A stretch of 64,000 nucleotides of DNA from Symsagittifera roscoffensis. Taxonomy: Eukaryota > Xenacoelomorpha > Acoela > Convolutidae. Each line of letters opens with the position of its first letter. Position 1 is the stretch's first letter. The DNA lies in assembly GCF_963678635.1 (NCBI RefSeq), contig NC_087068.1, positions 10,796,027 through 10,860,026 of the forward strand. Direction: 5' to 3'. Positions 32,330-44,399 of this stretch are shown here, piece by piece. The notes beneath the pieces were generated by a model. It saw nothing but the letters and a program-made list of their open reading frames with translations. It made no database searches and was not told the DNA's origin. The translations under genes and the position numbers were made by a program.

Positions 32330-32640
32330 TGGGCGTTTCTCATGCGAAAATAAAAGAACTTTTTTTGTAACTTTGAACCAAAATTGCGCTCTTTTGTGTA
32401 ACTGGCCTTTGATGCCCGAAATCTTGATGCCGGTAGTTGGGACAGTATTTTACGTGACGAGCCATGCAGGATGTTCGTTCGCTACACCCAGAGTTTTTTT
32501 TCAAAAATTTCAGGAACTCGACTTTTCGCGACAATATAACAATAATCCAACCCTGAATTTAGTAGCTTGTCGACTGTTCAGCCGGCTTTTCCTGCCCGCT
32601 GATGAGCTAATTGCATGTTTCCAAAATTATTATTCTGAAA
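32330..32640 (-). pseudogene. Possible decayed coding segment
   Basis: A minus-strand frame with two stops: NMQLAHQRAGKAG, TGA, TVDKLLNSG..., TAG, RTNILHGSSRKILSQLPASR. It is less A+T-biased than its flanks and lies upstream of the exon at 31598 on the same strand. The plus strand is also open for 120 codons, so the coding strand is uncertain and may be neither. Confidence 0.25.
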
Positions 32641-32716
32641 TACCAAAATTTTTTTTCGATACCAAAATCTTGGAAAAAAGTTTTTGAGTACCTAACTGAA
32701 TTATTTTGGATAAGTA

Positions 32717-33436
32717 CAGTGCTGATTTAAATTATCCAGACAAAATGAATAAAACTTGAATTTTCTAACACGTTTTTCTCAAATTGGGTTAAGATTAGAC
32801 AAAAAACCGAGAGAACAAAATTTTCTGAGAATTTCATGAGATTTATTATGATGCAATTTTTTCTCCGAAATTCTCAAACTTTACCCCAAAAACGGGTCTT
32901 TTTGGCTTTTTTCAATTAATCAAGAATTACGCTGAAACTACTTTGTTAATTGATAAGGAATATATATCACAAGAAGCCTCTTAGACAGTCAAACAAAGTT
33001 CTAGAAAGCTTAAATTTCCAAAAATTAGTATATGAAAAAATATTTTTGCTTGATAAGAAAAAATAAGAAACGTAATTTTTAAAACATAAAACCCAAAATC
33101 ATTGATTAAAAACAAATTTCAAACAATTTATTCAAATTTTTAGAGATTTAACCTTTACAGAACTTTGTTAGAATGTGTTAGAGGCTTCTTGTGATATATA
33201 TTTCTTATCAAATAACAAAATAGTTTCGGCGTAATTCTTGATTAATTGAAAAAAGTCAGAAAGACACAATTTTGGTTGAGAATTTCCGAGAAAAAATTGC
33301 ACCTTTATAAATTTGATAAAATTCTAAGCAACTTTTGTTCTGTTAACTTTTTGTCTTATCTTAACCCAAATTGAGAAAAATGCGTTTGAAAATTCAAGTT
33401 TTGTTCATTCTGTCCGGATAATTTAAATCAGCACTG
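32717..33436. mobile_element. 720-bp palindromic MITE with TA target duplication
   Basis: Ends CAGTGCTGATTTAAATTATC and GATAATTTAAATCAGCACTG, flanked on both sides by TA. The inverted repeats extend about 280 bp inward with mismatches (for example TCAATTAATCAAGAATTACG and its complement, and CACAAGAAGCCTCTTA and its complement). TA duplication and a CAGTG end fit the Tc1/mariner superfamily. No transposase. Confidence 0.88.
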
Positions 33437-33439
33437 TAG

Positions 33440-33809
33440 TTACGTCCGCCTTAATATGCGAACATTTTTGACAGGGAAGTTACCATGAGAACAACCAATA
33501 AATGAAAAAACGTGGAACACGAGATGAACAATGAAGTGGGGGCTGTTCGGCCAAGTTTTTTGAAATTGTTGAAGAAATTGAATGCACAAGAAAGTTGAAT
33601 CACGAACTCAACTGCGAAAAATCTCTCCAGGTAAAATTGCTTCAAAAAACTTTTGGATGAAAAAGTTATTCATCTAAAACAATTCTATCTAGAGGGTCTT
33701 TTCTTCAAAACTATAGTGGGGGGAAATGCCATGATTTGTCAAAAGATTGAAATTTTTTTTTAAATTGTCTTACGATAATCATTTGCTCTTGTTTTGGCTA
33801 TCATAATTC
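33440..33809. other. Spacer, nothing seen
   Basis: A short minus-strand open frame (33451-33645) is hydrophobic and unsupported. No other feature. Confidence 0.35.
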
Positions 33810-34276
33810 GGGGCCTAGAAAATTAGACGATAAGCAAATTAGACGGATGCTACAAAAACGAAATTAGACGAAATTTTCTTTTGCAGATCTGGCCTTTTAG
33901 CGGTCACTGCTATGAAAAGGAAAGGGAAAGGGCTAACAAAATTTTTTCTTAAGAGTCAAGTTTCACAAATACAGAAAGAACATAATGACAATACCTAAAA
34001 AACAGTTAGTTTTAAAGAACATAAAATGTCAAATCCGAATATTACTGAGGAGGCTTTGAATTGAATAAATAGTGCATGATTGACATGTAAAGTTTTTGGC
34101 CACTGAAATTTAACTGTTGTCCGCAAAAAATTTCATTTTTCTCACGCAAAATGTCTGCAAACAATTTTAATCTCTCTTACTTTGTCTATTTTCTCACAAT
34201 TGCAGTTTTGCAAAAACGTCTAATTTCCTTTTAAGTGCCTCCCTCTAATTTGCTTATCGTCTAATTTCTCAACGCC
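33810..34276 (-). mobile_element. TTAGACG MITE, dispersed copy in opposite orientation
   Basis: A diverged copy of the unit in the array at 29941-31370, inverted, 467 bp. The flanks 33802-33809 and 34277-34284 match at 6 of 8 bases (CATAATTC and TATGATTC), a possible 8-bp target duplication. This single copy shows that the unit can transpose by itself. Confidence 0.8.
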
Positions 34277-35702
34277 CTATGATTCTGATTGGATAGTAAA
34301 TTTTTGTCTACTCTTTGCTACTCAAATCGCTCAAACCGTTCAAATCTTGAGCGGTTTTTGAGCGGGATCTCGACCCGGGACGTAACCGGTACAACAAGGT
34401 AACATAATAAATCTCCCCTATTGCAATAATATACTAGGAAAAAACTACGTATATAGTTAAGCGTAATTAGTCAATTATAAAATGGAAATCCGCACTAGAT
34501 GGAACACAGGGAGTTGTAGAATGATCAATTTCTGAAAGTCATTTTGGGACTACAAATTTCCAAATGAAACGCCATTATGTAAATGCGAGTGGGTTAAAAA
34601 CGAATCATAAACAGACAGCTATAACTTATTATCAACCTAATCTTGCTTCTAGAGCTTAGTGGTAAACTGCGCTATAGAAGTTATTATCAAATGGGGGTCG
34701 ATCTTTTAGCAGACTAATCTTTCAGCATAAGAATTGAAAAATGAGTTTTTTAAGCAAAACATTGCAATAAAACTGACGCATAATTGATTGACAGACGTAA
34801 AATAAGCGTAGTCTTGGGTCAAATTGGTTTCATATTTAGGGTAATTATCTCACCATTTGTCATAAAACTATCAGATTCAAAAACAAATGTTCTAAATTAG
34901 CGGAACAGCAAAGATTTACGCGCGCAATAACACTTGTGTCAATTGTATGCGAAGTTAGTGTTCTGACTTGCTGATTGTTCAGAGTCTGCTGAAAGACTGG
35001 TCTGCTAAAATACGTAACAACATAACAGCGTAGCAGCAAACTTCTTTTGAGCGTAGTAGTATAGGGTGCCGGATAGGGTGCCGTATAGTAGTGATTTGAG
35101 GTAATGGGTAATGTTAAAATTTCTGCCTGAAGAGGGTGGCGGACATTAAGCCGAATTGTAAGCTTAGGGACTTCAAGCCAAAACTTTTCTCATTAAGTCA
35201 TGAAATATGCTTAATTTGAAAACTTTTTTGAAGAGTTTCTCAATTTCATGATCTTTCTACAGTAGTTATTTGCGTTTTCATGAGTTTAAGCCTCCAAATA
35301 ATGTTTAGGAAAGTTGAAAAATAAAACACGGCATTTCAAAAACTGGCTGATAATAACGGATGCCAATCCTAAGAGGTTCATGGTCATGAATAACGCTTAT
35401 TATGGACTAAACAGGATAAATTTTTGAAAAGCATCGTTTTACAGATGAATAATTAGTGAATTGAGGTGCTGGTAAAGTTTTAATTCCGGCCCGAAGTCCC
35501 TTCGGCTTGAAGTCCCGTCGGCTTGTTGTCCTAGACCCAGTAGAATAACTTTCAAGTGCTGTGGTATAACGACGCTTGGAATAAAACTGCGGCGTATGAT
35601 CGCCCGCATACCGCTAAAAGCGATAAATTTGAAATCGCAGAATTTCGCATAAATTCTGGATATTTGCAGCAGTTTAGCAAAGTGAAAGAGTATATACACA
35701 AA

Positions 35703-36102
35703 AATACTGCTCGTATCAGGGTAAAGCAGAGCAGAATGTTCCGACTGTTTTTAACTGGTTTTAGGCTGATAAAATCAAATTTTAAAATTTGAGTCCTCTA
35801 TGGAAATAATAAGACCAAATGCTAATAGCAAAAGCTGAAGGTACACTTTTTGTCGAAATTGTTACGAAATGTTTGAGGACGCCGCGGACCACTTTCCTAC
35901 CAGAACAAACATTTGGATCTTGTTGAATACTATTGGGTCAATTCTCATTTGGGTTGCAAACAGATGGGATGCTTAGTTGTCAGATAAGAATCCAATCAGT
36001 TTATCTCGGAGGTCAAAAACTCCCCCCAACAATTTGCAACAATTTTCGGTTTGACTCCCCCCAACGCCCTAGTTTTTTCAAATTAGAACCAATCTATAAT
36101 AA
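35703..36102 (+). repeat. C-type repeat (shares A 5' end only)
   Basis: Starts ACTGCTCGTATCAGGGTAAA and GTTCCGACTG like A, then continues with unrelated sequence (TCCTCTATGGAAATAATAAG, CCCCCCAACAATTTGCAACA) to the B copy at 36103. A near-identical copy lies at 41285-41680 in unit 2. It may be a third subfamily or an A 5' end joined to other DNA. Confidence 0.6.
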
Positions 36103-37140
36103 ACGGCTCGTATAATAGGGTGAAACCCTGAATAATCCGACTGCCCCTTAATTCATATCGAACAGTTTTTGGGAAAAGAAAATATTGAAAAACCTATAAA
36201 TGTTGGACAATATCATAGTGTGAAATGTTGAGTCGTACGAAATTAATACGACCGATCCGATTAGCTAGCCTCAGTTCAATTTGGAACGATTTTGTTGTGC
36301 GGGGTATTTCGCCAAGTAAAAATAATTCGAGTTACGCTCTCAGCTATATGAACAAGACTGCTCGTATCAGAGCGAAGCACTGAATGTTCCGACTGCATTT
36401 TACGGTCTATAGAGCAGCTAGAACTAGAAAATTTTGTACAAAAATTTTTGAAAATTTAAATTAAAACTTTTTTGAATAAAAAATTGAGATTAATTTTTGT
36501 GAAAACATACATCCCCCCACAAGCCATATTAAGTACAAAGTGGTAGATTTTGCTCCTTTTAACAAATCAGTTATGACATATAAGCTTCCATGAATCAATT
36601 TGGAACGATTTCTTATACCGATTAAATCTCGCGTACGCGTTAATAGCGCGAAACCTATCGCGTGTTAATTGTCCCAAAATGGTCAAAATGGCATTTTTTA
36701 AACACCCATAACTTTACGAAAAACTATCACAAGTGAAATATTTTTTCAAATTTAAGCTCAAGATAACAATACTTTTGAATGATTTTTAAAAGTTCAGTCA
36801 AAAATGGCTAGTAAAAAAGTCAAAATTTGTCTGAAGAAAAAAAACCCAGCCCGAGCACAAACATTCCGTTACTTTCGTTGCGAAAGTCGGAACAAAAAAA
36901 TCTTCAAAGCGCGCATAATTTTGTCCAGAACATGGCCAATTTTACAATTTTCAAACCCTCCGAATCTTACAAAAAACAATTGGAAGTAAAATATTTTTTT
37001 AAACTTGACCTCAGGAAGTTGTTATCTTCAATGGGGTATAAAAAGTTTTTGTCGAAAACTATTATTTTGATCGGCGAAATTTGACTGCATAAAAAAACCA
37101 CACCGATCATTAATATTCTGTTTTCTTCAAAGTCGGAACA
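36103..37140 (+). repeat. B-subfamily repeat interrupted by an A copy
   Basis: B sequence 36103-36350 (5' hairpin AGGGTGAAACCCT) and 36895-37140 (ending AAAGTCGGAACA) are the two halves of one unit, compared with 29290-29768. Between them lies a complete A copy, 36351-36894, in the same orientation. So A can insert into B. Confidence 0.85.
36351..36894 (+). mobile_element. A-family copy nested in B
   Basis: 544 bp from AACAAGACTGCTCGTATCAG to the 3' hairpin TACTTTCGTTGCGAAAGT and CGGAACA. The insertion point, just after CAGCTATATG, is the same point used at 41928 and 42180. No protein-coding sequence. By analogy with MITEs/SINE-like units this is a non-autonomous element (inference). Confidence 0.82.
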
Positions 37141-37730
37141 GAAATTAAAGTTTGCTTTGCTGCCTAACCAATTTTTGATCTAATTAACAATTTCCATCCC
37201 TTTCAAGAAAGAGGTTTTTGTTAAATAGATCAAAATGGTTGATTTTTTGTTCAATCAGAATGCAGCAAAAATAAAATTCTCAATAGAAAATTCACTTTTA
37301 TTTTACTGTATTCATTTATAGGGGTGGCAATTCCTAAGTAGGTACCATAGGGTGGGGGAGATATTTAAATAGATCCCAAATTTCTATTGTACTGATGATT
37401 TAGCAAAAACTCTTTTAAGATCCACAAACATAATAAGCTAGTGTTTTTCTCGAGAACCAAATTAAATTTGATATACAATTTCGACATTTTTAGTCCTAAT
37501 TTGCTGTCCCAATAGGTCCGCTAGTGTTATTTTCAAGAATTTGGTTGCACCTCTTTAAAAATCGTTGAAAACACCCTGTAGTTAAATCCAGTTCCCCAAA
37601 AATATAAATAAACAGATTGATTATCAAAGAATAAAAAATCGAATTAATCCTAACTAGTCATTCAATAGTATACTTGATGCAAGGTTTTAGCTTTCTACAT
37701 AAAATGGAAATCAAAAATTAGGTTTTTGAG
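37141..37730. other. Unit-1 internal spacer with half of a long inverted repeat
   Basis: 37530-37725 (GTTGCACCTCTTTAAAA to AATTAGGTTTTTGAGCAT) is the same sequence that forms an arm of the big inverted repeat at 42180-44323 in unit 2. In unit 1 the left arm lacks this part, so the palindrome is incomplete. No gene. Confidence 0.6.
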
Positions 37731-38180
37731 CATCTAGCCATTTTTGACGGAACTTTTAAAAATCATTCAAAAAGTATTGTTGTCTTGAGTTTAAATTTGA
37801 AAAAAATATTTTTCACCTGTGATCGTTTTTCGTAAAGTTATGGGGGTTTAAAGATTTCCGTTTCGGCCAATTTGGGACAATTCAAGCGCGATATAGTATA
37901 CCCTATTTACGCGTAAACGGAGATTTATTTCCGTCTTAGAAATCGCTAAAAATTCGTTGAAATAAGCTTAATTGCCATAATTTTGATTTGCTACTAGGAG
38001 CGAAGTTATCATTTTGTACTTTTTATTGCGTGTGAAGGGATGATTTTCTCAAAATCATCAAATCAAAAAAAAAAATTCATTTTTTTTACTACATTCACTT
38101 TTTTCATGCTAATACTGCTCCGTAGACATTAAACTGCAAGCAGAAGATTCAGGGCTTTACCCTGATACGAGCAGTCTTCT
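37731..38180 (-). repeat. A-family copy, 3' truncated, inverted
   Basis: Minus-oriented, ending at CTGATACGAGCAGTCTTC, with hairpin CAGGGTAAAGCCCTG. It lacks the terminal hairpin at its other end. With 36351-36894 it forms an inverted pair. Confidence 0.8.
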
Positions 38181-38874
38181 TTTAATTATTTCAAAAATTG
38201 GTTGTGATTTTACAAGCATTAAATTTTTTGGTACCCGATTAGTGCAAACAGAGCGAGGCGATCATTTCCACCTGAGTCGGCCGCGCACTTTTAATTAATT
38301 TTTTTGAGCTTTCTAAGAAAGCTAATCAAAGGAGGTAGCATACAACCAATAAGAGTGCCAGAAACATTAATTACCGTGCTAATGGAAGTCGCTACGCATG
38401 GAGCCAATACAATACTAATGCATTTCAGTTTCGTCAACTCTAGGACAATTAATATTTTTAAGTCACAAAAACTTTCTTTCTCTTGCTTATACTAAAATGA
38501 CAATCCCATATCAAGGTCCCAGAAACCCCAAGTACGCGATAACCGTTTGAAAATTGATTACTTAAGCACATGCAAAGTTGTTATTGTGAAGAGAAATGGC
38601 TTTAATCTATCCTAAATGACTCAACACCCAAACTCCGCAACATGGCTAGAATATTTTGTAAAACGAGAACTCAAGAGATAAGAGTGACTACAAGAGTAGA
38701 ACGCCTTTAATTTATGTCTCGGTTGCTAAGCGTTGACGCAAAAGTTTTTAAAACAAGCCTCCCAGCGTTTCTTTGCACTAGAACGGCAACTGTTTGAAAA
38801 ACGGTCTTACTTTATTGCCAGCGGCATCTGAGATCATTTTAAATGCTTGTTCTTATTATTTGAGATTTTTAAAC

Positions 38875-39075
38875 CTCAAATAATAAAAGTTAAAGATTAT
38901 TTGAGGTTTTCAATAGAATCTGGAAGGCTCTGAAAGGTGTTAAGACAATTGAAAATGATCTCAAGTTTTTTCAAATGATCTCAAATAATAAAATTAAAGA
39001 TTATTTGAGGTTTTCAATAGAATCTGGAAGGCTCTGAAAGGTATTAAGACAATTGAAAATGATCTCAAGTTTTTT
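38875..39075. repeat. About 105-bp tandem duplication with hairpin
   Basis: The phrase GATTATTTGAGGTTTTCAAT to GACAATTGAAAATGATCTCA occurs twice in succession. CCTCAAATAAT...ATTATTTGAGG forms a hairpin at the start. A single related copy is at 45585-45650 in unit 2. Confidence 0.8.
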
Positions 39076-41681
39076 TTCTGTTTCTACGTTTTTGCGAAAA
39101 GGATAGAAGGGCTAGCATGGGAGTATTAGAATGCTCCTATGTATTCTTTAAAAAGCGATGGGAGGCAAAACGGTTGTTTTACCATTTTAGTTTTGATTGG
39201 TGTTTCCGAAGGCTGTTGGAAATTTTTTGTTCATATGGACGCCGCACACCCTTTCAAAATTAACTAATCAGTTGGATCTGATTGAATTTATTGGGGTCAA
39301 GTCTCACTTTTAGTTTTTTTTCAGCTTTTGTATATTTTATCGGAGTTTTTCGTTTAGCTGTTTCGTTATAATTATCATGTTTGTATTTTTTTGCCGTTTC
39401 ATTGGTTTTTCTACATGAGTTTTTCAGTTCCCGTTTTGTGAAAATGTGGCAAACTGATCTACTTCACTATAATAGTCGGCACCGTTTTAAATTTGTGAGT
39501 TTTCTAGAAAGCTAACAAATTATAATGGAGGACTAAAAAACATGCCTCTATTATTGGTTCCCACCAAATGTCAGCAATGTCCTACTGCCCGATGCTGAGA
39601 CGGACGAGGCGTTTTTCTTATTTTTGATGTATAGTATAAACTCAAATGAAGGATGTAGCATGCAACCAAAAAGAAAGCTAGAAACAGTAATTACCGTGCT
39701 TTTGCAAGACGCTACGCATGGAGCCAATACTAATGCATTTCAGTGATTTCAACTCTACGACAATTATAATGTTCAAGCCACAAAATCATCGCTTACTTTT
39801 GCTTCAATTTGAATGTCAATGCTATATCAATATCAGAATCTCTACTCTTTGCTACTCAAATTTAGCTGGAAAATCACTCAAACCGTTCAAATCTTGAGCG
39901 GTTTTTGAGCGGGATCTCGACCCGGGACGTAACCGGTACAACAAGGTAACAGAATAAAAATCCCCTATTGCAATAATATGCTAGGAAAAATTACGTATAT
40001 AGTTAAGCGTAATTAGTCAAATATAAAATGGAAATCCGCATTAGATAGAACACAGAATTTTGTAGAATGATCGATTTCTGAAAGTCATTTTGGGACTACA
40101 AATTTTCAAATGAAACGCCATTATGTAAATGCGAGTTGGCTAAAAAAAATTCATAAACAGACAGCTATAACTTATTATCAACCTAGCCTTGCTTCTAGAG
40201 CTTAGTGGTAAACTGCGCTATAGAAGTTATTATCAAATGGGGGTCGATCTTTTAGCAGAGGTACCTTTCAGCATAAAAATTGAAAAATGAGTTTTTTAAG
40301 CAAAACATTGCAATAAAACTGGCGCATAACTGATTGACAGACGTAAAATAAGCGTAGTCTTGGGTCAAATTGGTTTCATATTTAGGATAATTATCTCACC
40401 ATTTGTCATAAGACTATCAGCTTCAAAAACAAATATTCTAAATTAGCGGAACAGCAAAGATTTACGCGCGCAATAATACTTGTGTCAATTGCATGCGAAG
40501 TTAGTGTTCTGACTTGCTGATTGTTCAGAGTCTGCTGAAAGATTGGTCTGCTAAAATACCTAACAACATAACAGCGTAGCAGCAAACTTCTTTTGAGCGT
40601 AGTAGTATAGGGTGCCGGATAGGGTGCCGTATAGTAGTGATTTGAGGTGCTGGGTGTCGTATAAATTTCTGCCTGAAGAGGGTGCCGGACATCAAGCCGA
40701 AGGGATTTCAAGCCGAATTGTAAGCTTAGGGACTTCAAACCAAAACGTTTCTCTTTAAGTCATGAAATATGCTTAATTTGAAAACTTTTTTCGAAGAGTT
40801 TCTCAATTTTTCATGATCCTTTACAGTAGATATTTGCGTTTTCATAAAGTTTAAGCCTCCAAATAATGTTTTGGAAAGTTGAAAATTAAAACACGGCATT
40901 TCATGACTGGCAGATATTAACGGATGCCAATCCTAAGAGATTCATGGTCATGAATAACGCTTATTATGGACTAAACTGGCCTAAATTTTTGAAAAGCACT
41001 GTTTTACAGATGAAAAATTAGTGAATTGAGTTTCTGGTAAAGTTTAACATCCGGCCTGAAGTCCCTTCGGCTTGAAGTCCCGTCGGCTTGTTGTCCTAGA
41101 CCCAGTATAATAACTTTCAAGCTGTGGTATAACGAAGCTTGGAATAAAACTGTGGCGTATGATCGCCCGCATGTATACATCGCCCGCATGTATACAAGCG
41201 ACATATTTGAAATCGCAGAATTTCGCATATGTTCTGGATATTTGCAGCAATTTAGCAAAGTGAAAGAGTAAATACACAAAAAATACTGCTCGTATCAGGG
41301 CAAAGCAGAGCAGAACGTTCCGACTGTTTTTAACTGGTTTTAGGCTGATAAAACCAAAATTTAAAATTTGAGTCCTCTGGAAATAATAAGACCAAATGCT
41401 AATGGCAAAAGCTGATGGTACATTTTTTGTCGAAATCGTTACGAAATGTTTGAGGACGCCGCTCACCACTTTCCTACCAGAACAAACATTTGGATCTTGT
41501 TGAATACTATTGGGTCAATTCTCATTTGGGTTGCAAACAGATGGGATGCTTAGTTGTCAGATAAGAATCCAATCAGGTTATCTCGGAGGTCAAAAACTCC
41601 CCCCAACAATTTGCAACAATTTTCGGTTTGACTCCCCCCAACGCCCTAGTTTTTTCAAATTAGAACCAATCTATAAAAAAC

Positions 41682-42179
41682 GGCTCGTATAATAGGGTGA
41701 AACCCTGAATAATCCGACTGCCCCTTAATTCATATCGAACAGTTTTTGGGAAAAGAAAATATTGAAAAACCTATAAATGTTGGACAATATCATAGTGTGA
41801 AATGTTGAGTCGTACGAAATTAATACGACCGATCCGATTAGCTAGCCTCAGTTCAATTTGGAACGATTTTGTTGTGCGGGGTATTTCGCCACGCATAAAT
41901 AATTCGAGTTACGCTTTCAGCAATATGAACAAGACTGCTCGTATCAGGGCAAAATCCTGAATAATCCGACTGCCCTTTAATTCATATCGAACAGTTTTTG
42001 GGAAAAGAAAATATTGAAAAACCTATAAATGTTGGACAATTTCATAGTGTGAAATGTTGAGTCGTACGAAATTAATACGACCGATCCGATTAGCTAGCCT
42101 CAGTTCATTTTGGAACGATTTTGTTGTGCGGGGTATTTCGCCAAGTAAAAAAAATTCGAGTTACAATCTCAGCTATATG
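41682..42179 (+). repeat. Two B 5' halves joined head to tail
   Basis: 41682-41927 and 41928-42179 are both the 5' half of B, each ending exactly at CAATATG or CTATATG, followed by AACAAGACTG or AACATGACTG. The second starts CTCGTATCAGGGCAAAATCC. The shared breakpoint matches the A insertion site at 36351. Confidence 0.8.
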
Positions 42180-44323
42180 AACATGACTGCTCGTATCAGA
42201 GCGAAGCCTTGAATGTTTCGACTACATTTTAAGGTCTATAGAGCAGCTAGAACTAGAAAATTTGTTCAAAAAATTTTAAAAAAATTAAAAATAAAATTTT
42301 TTTTGAATAAAAAATTGAGATTTTTTTTTGTGAAAACATCCCCCCACACGCCATGTTAAGTACAAAGTGATAGATTTTGCTCCTTTTAACAAATCAGTTA
42401 TGACATATAAGCTTCCATGAATCAATTTGGAACGATTTCTTAAACCGATTAATTCTCGCTCACGCGTTAATAGCGCGAAACCTATCGCGCGTTAATTGTC
42501 CCCAATTGGCCAAAATGACAATCTTTAAACCCCCATAACTTTACGAAAAACGATCACAGGTGAAATATTTTTTTCAAATTTAAGCTCAAGACAACAATAC
42601 TTTTGAATGATTTTTAAAAATTCCGTCAAAAATGGCTAGTAAAAAAGTCAAAATTTGTCTGAAGTAAAAAAATCCACCCCGAGCACAAATATTCGGTTAC
42701 TTTCGTTACAAAATTTTGAACAAAAAAAATCAAAACTTCTAAAATTAAATTGTCGATAAAAACACAAAAACTGCAATAAGGCAAAAAGAGTTAGCTGATT
42801 AGCTGCAGACAGTGGCAGGTAGCTGAATTTCTGAAAAGCCCTAAACAACGCCCTGTAGGAGGTTCTAGTTACCTCCGGATGCTCAAAAACCTAATTTTTG
42901 ATTTCCATTCTATGTAGAAAGCTAAAACCTTGCATCAAGTATACTATTAAATGACTAGTTAGGATTAATTAGATTTTTTATTCTTTGATAATCAATCTGG
43001 TTATTTATATTTTTGGGGAACTCACCCGAGCACAAAAACCCACCCGAGCACAAATATTCCGTTACTTTCGTTACGAAAGTCGGAACAAAAAATTCTTAAA
43101 AGCGCGCATAATTTTGTCCAGAACATGGCCAATTTTACAATTTTCAAACCCTCCGAATTTTACAAAAAACAATTGGAGGTAAAATATTTTTTTAAACTTG
43201 ACCTCAGGAAGTTGTTATCTTCAATGGGGTATAAAAAATTTTTGTCGAAAACTATTTTTTCGATCGGCGAAATTTGGCTGCATAAAAAAACCACACCGAG
43301 CATTAATATTCCGTTTTCTTGAAAGTCGAAACAAAAATTAAGAGAACCTACTAAATCTGATATACAATTTTGACGTTTTTAGGCTTAATTTATTGTCCAA
43401 ATAGGTCCGCTAGTGTTACTCTCAAAGTTGATTGATGTTTTTTGTTCAAGTTGGTTGCACCTCTTTAAAATCGTTGAAAACACCCTGTAGTTAAATCCAG
43501 TTCCCCAAAAATATAAATAACCAGATTGATTATCAAAGAATAAAAAATCTAATTAATCCTAACTAGTCAATTAATAGTATACTTGATGCAAGGTTTTAGC
43601 TTTCTACATAGAATGGAAATCAAAAATTAGGTTTTTGAGCATCCGGAGGTAACTAGAACCTCCTACAGGGCGTTGTTTAGGGCTTTTCAGAAATTCAGCT
43701 ACCTGCCACTGTCTGCAGCTAATCAGCTAACTCTTTTTGCCTTATTGCAGTTTTTGTGTTTTTATCGACAATTTAATTTTAGAAGTTTTGATTTTTTTTG
43801 TTCAAAATTTTGTAACGAAAGTAACCGAATATTTGTGCTTGTGCTCGGGGTGGATTTTTTTACTTCAGACAAAATTTGACTTTTTACTAGCCATTTTTGA
43901 CGGAATTTTCAAAAATAATTCAAAAAAAAATTATTGTTGTCTTGAGCTTAAATTTGAAAAATATTTCACCTGTGATCGTTTGGGGATTATGGTGGTTTAA
44001 AGATTTTTGTTTCGGCCATTTTTGGACAATTAAAGCTCGTAATGTTGTACGCTATTTACGCGTAAGCTGAGATTTAATCCGTCTTAGAAATCGCTCAAAA
44101 TTCGTTGAAATAAGCTTAATTGCCATAATTGATTTGCTACTAGGAGCGAAGTTATCATTTTGTACTTTTTATTGCGTGTGAGGGGATGATTTTCTCAAAA
44201 ACATCATATCAATAAAAAAAATGCATTATTTTACTTCATTCATTTTTCATGCTAATACTGCTCCGTAGACCTTAAAATGCAGTCAGAAGATTCAGGGTTT
44301 TACCCTGATACGAGCAGTCTTGT
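42180..44323. repeat. 2.1-kb inverted repeat with A copies at both ends
   Basis: Left arm 42180-43022, right arm 43499-44323, spacer 43023-43498. Each arm is an A copy plus about 300 bp containing GGAGGTAACTAGAACCTCC and a TATTGCAGTTTTTGTGTTTT block. The 300-bp inner parts are nearly identical, the A parts less so. The spacer includes the 3' end of another A copy and the 3' half of B (43088-43332), so the structure sits inside a B unit. Confidence 0.85.
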
Positions 44324-44399
44324 TTTAATTGTTTCAAAAATTGGTTGTGATTTTTCTAGCAATAAATTTTTTGGTACCCGATTAGTGCAAACAGGACGA

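Larger units (their letters stand above)
34305..39835. repeat. Tandem segmental duplication, unit 1
   Basis: Begins at CTACTCTTTGCTACTCAAAT, followed by the GAGCGGGATCTCGACCCGGG block, and repeats at 39841 in the same order and orientation: the TAGGGTGCCGGATAGGGTGC block (35061 versus 40613), the GAAGTCCCTTCGGCTTGAAG block (35492 versus 41057), C, B and A repeats, the CCTGAGTCGGCCGCGCAC block and GCATGGAGCCAATAC. Identity is very high over long stretches with local indels. No gene is supported inside it. Confidence 0.92.

Noticed and set aside
32325-32687. 120-codon plus-strand frame as a gene
   Set aside because: The opposite strand is equally or more coding-like here and there is no supporting motif; kept only as a low-confidence minus-strand remnant.
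34330-34380. GAGCGGTTTTTGAGCGGG palindrome as a terminator or operator
   Set aside because: The genome is eukaryotic and the sequence is part of a duplicated repeat; an imperfect hairpin alone is not evidence for regulation.
42648-43879. Identical 66-68 residue frames on opposite strands as a conserved protein
   Set aside because: They lie in the two arms of a recent inverted repeat, so identity reflects the DNA duplication; composition and context do not suggest a gene.
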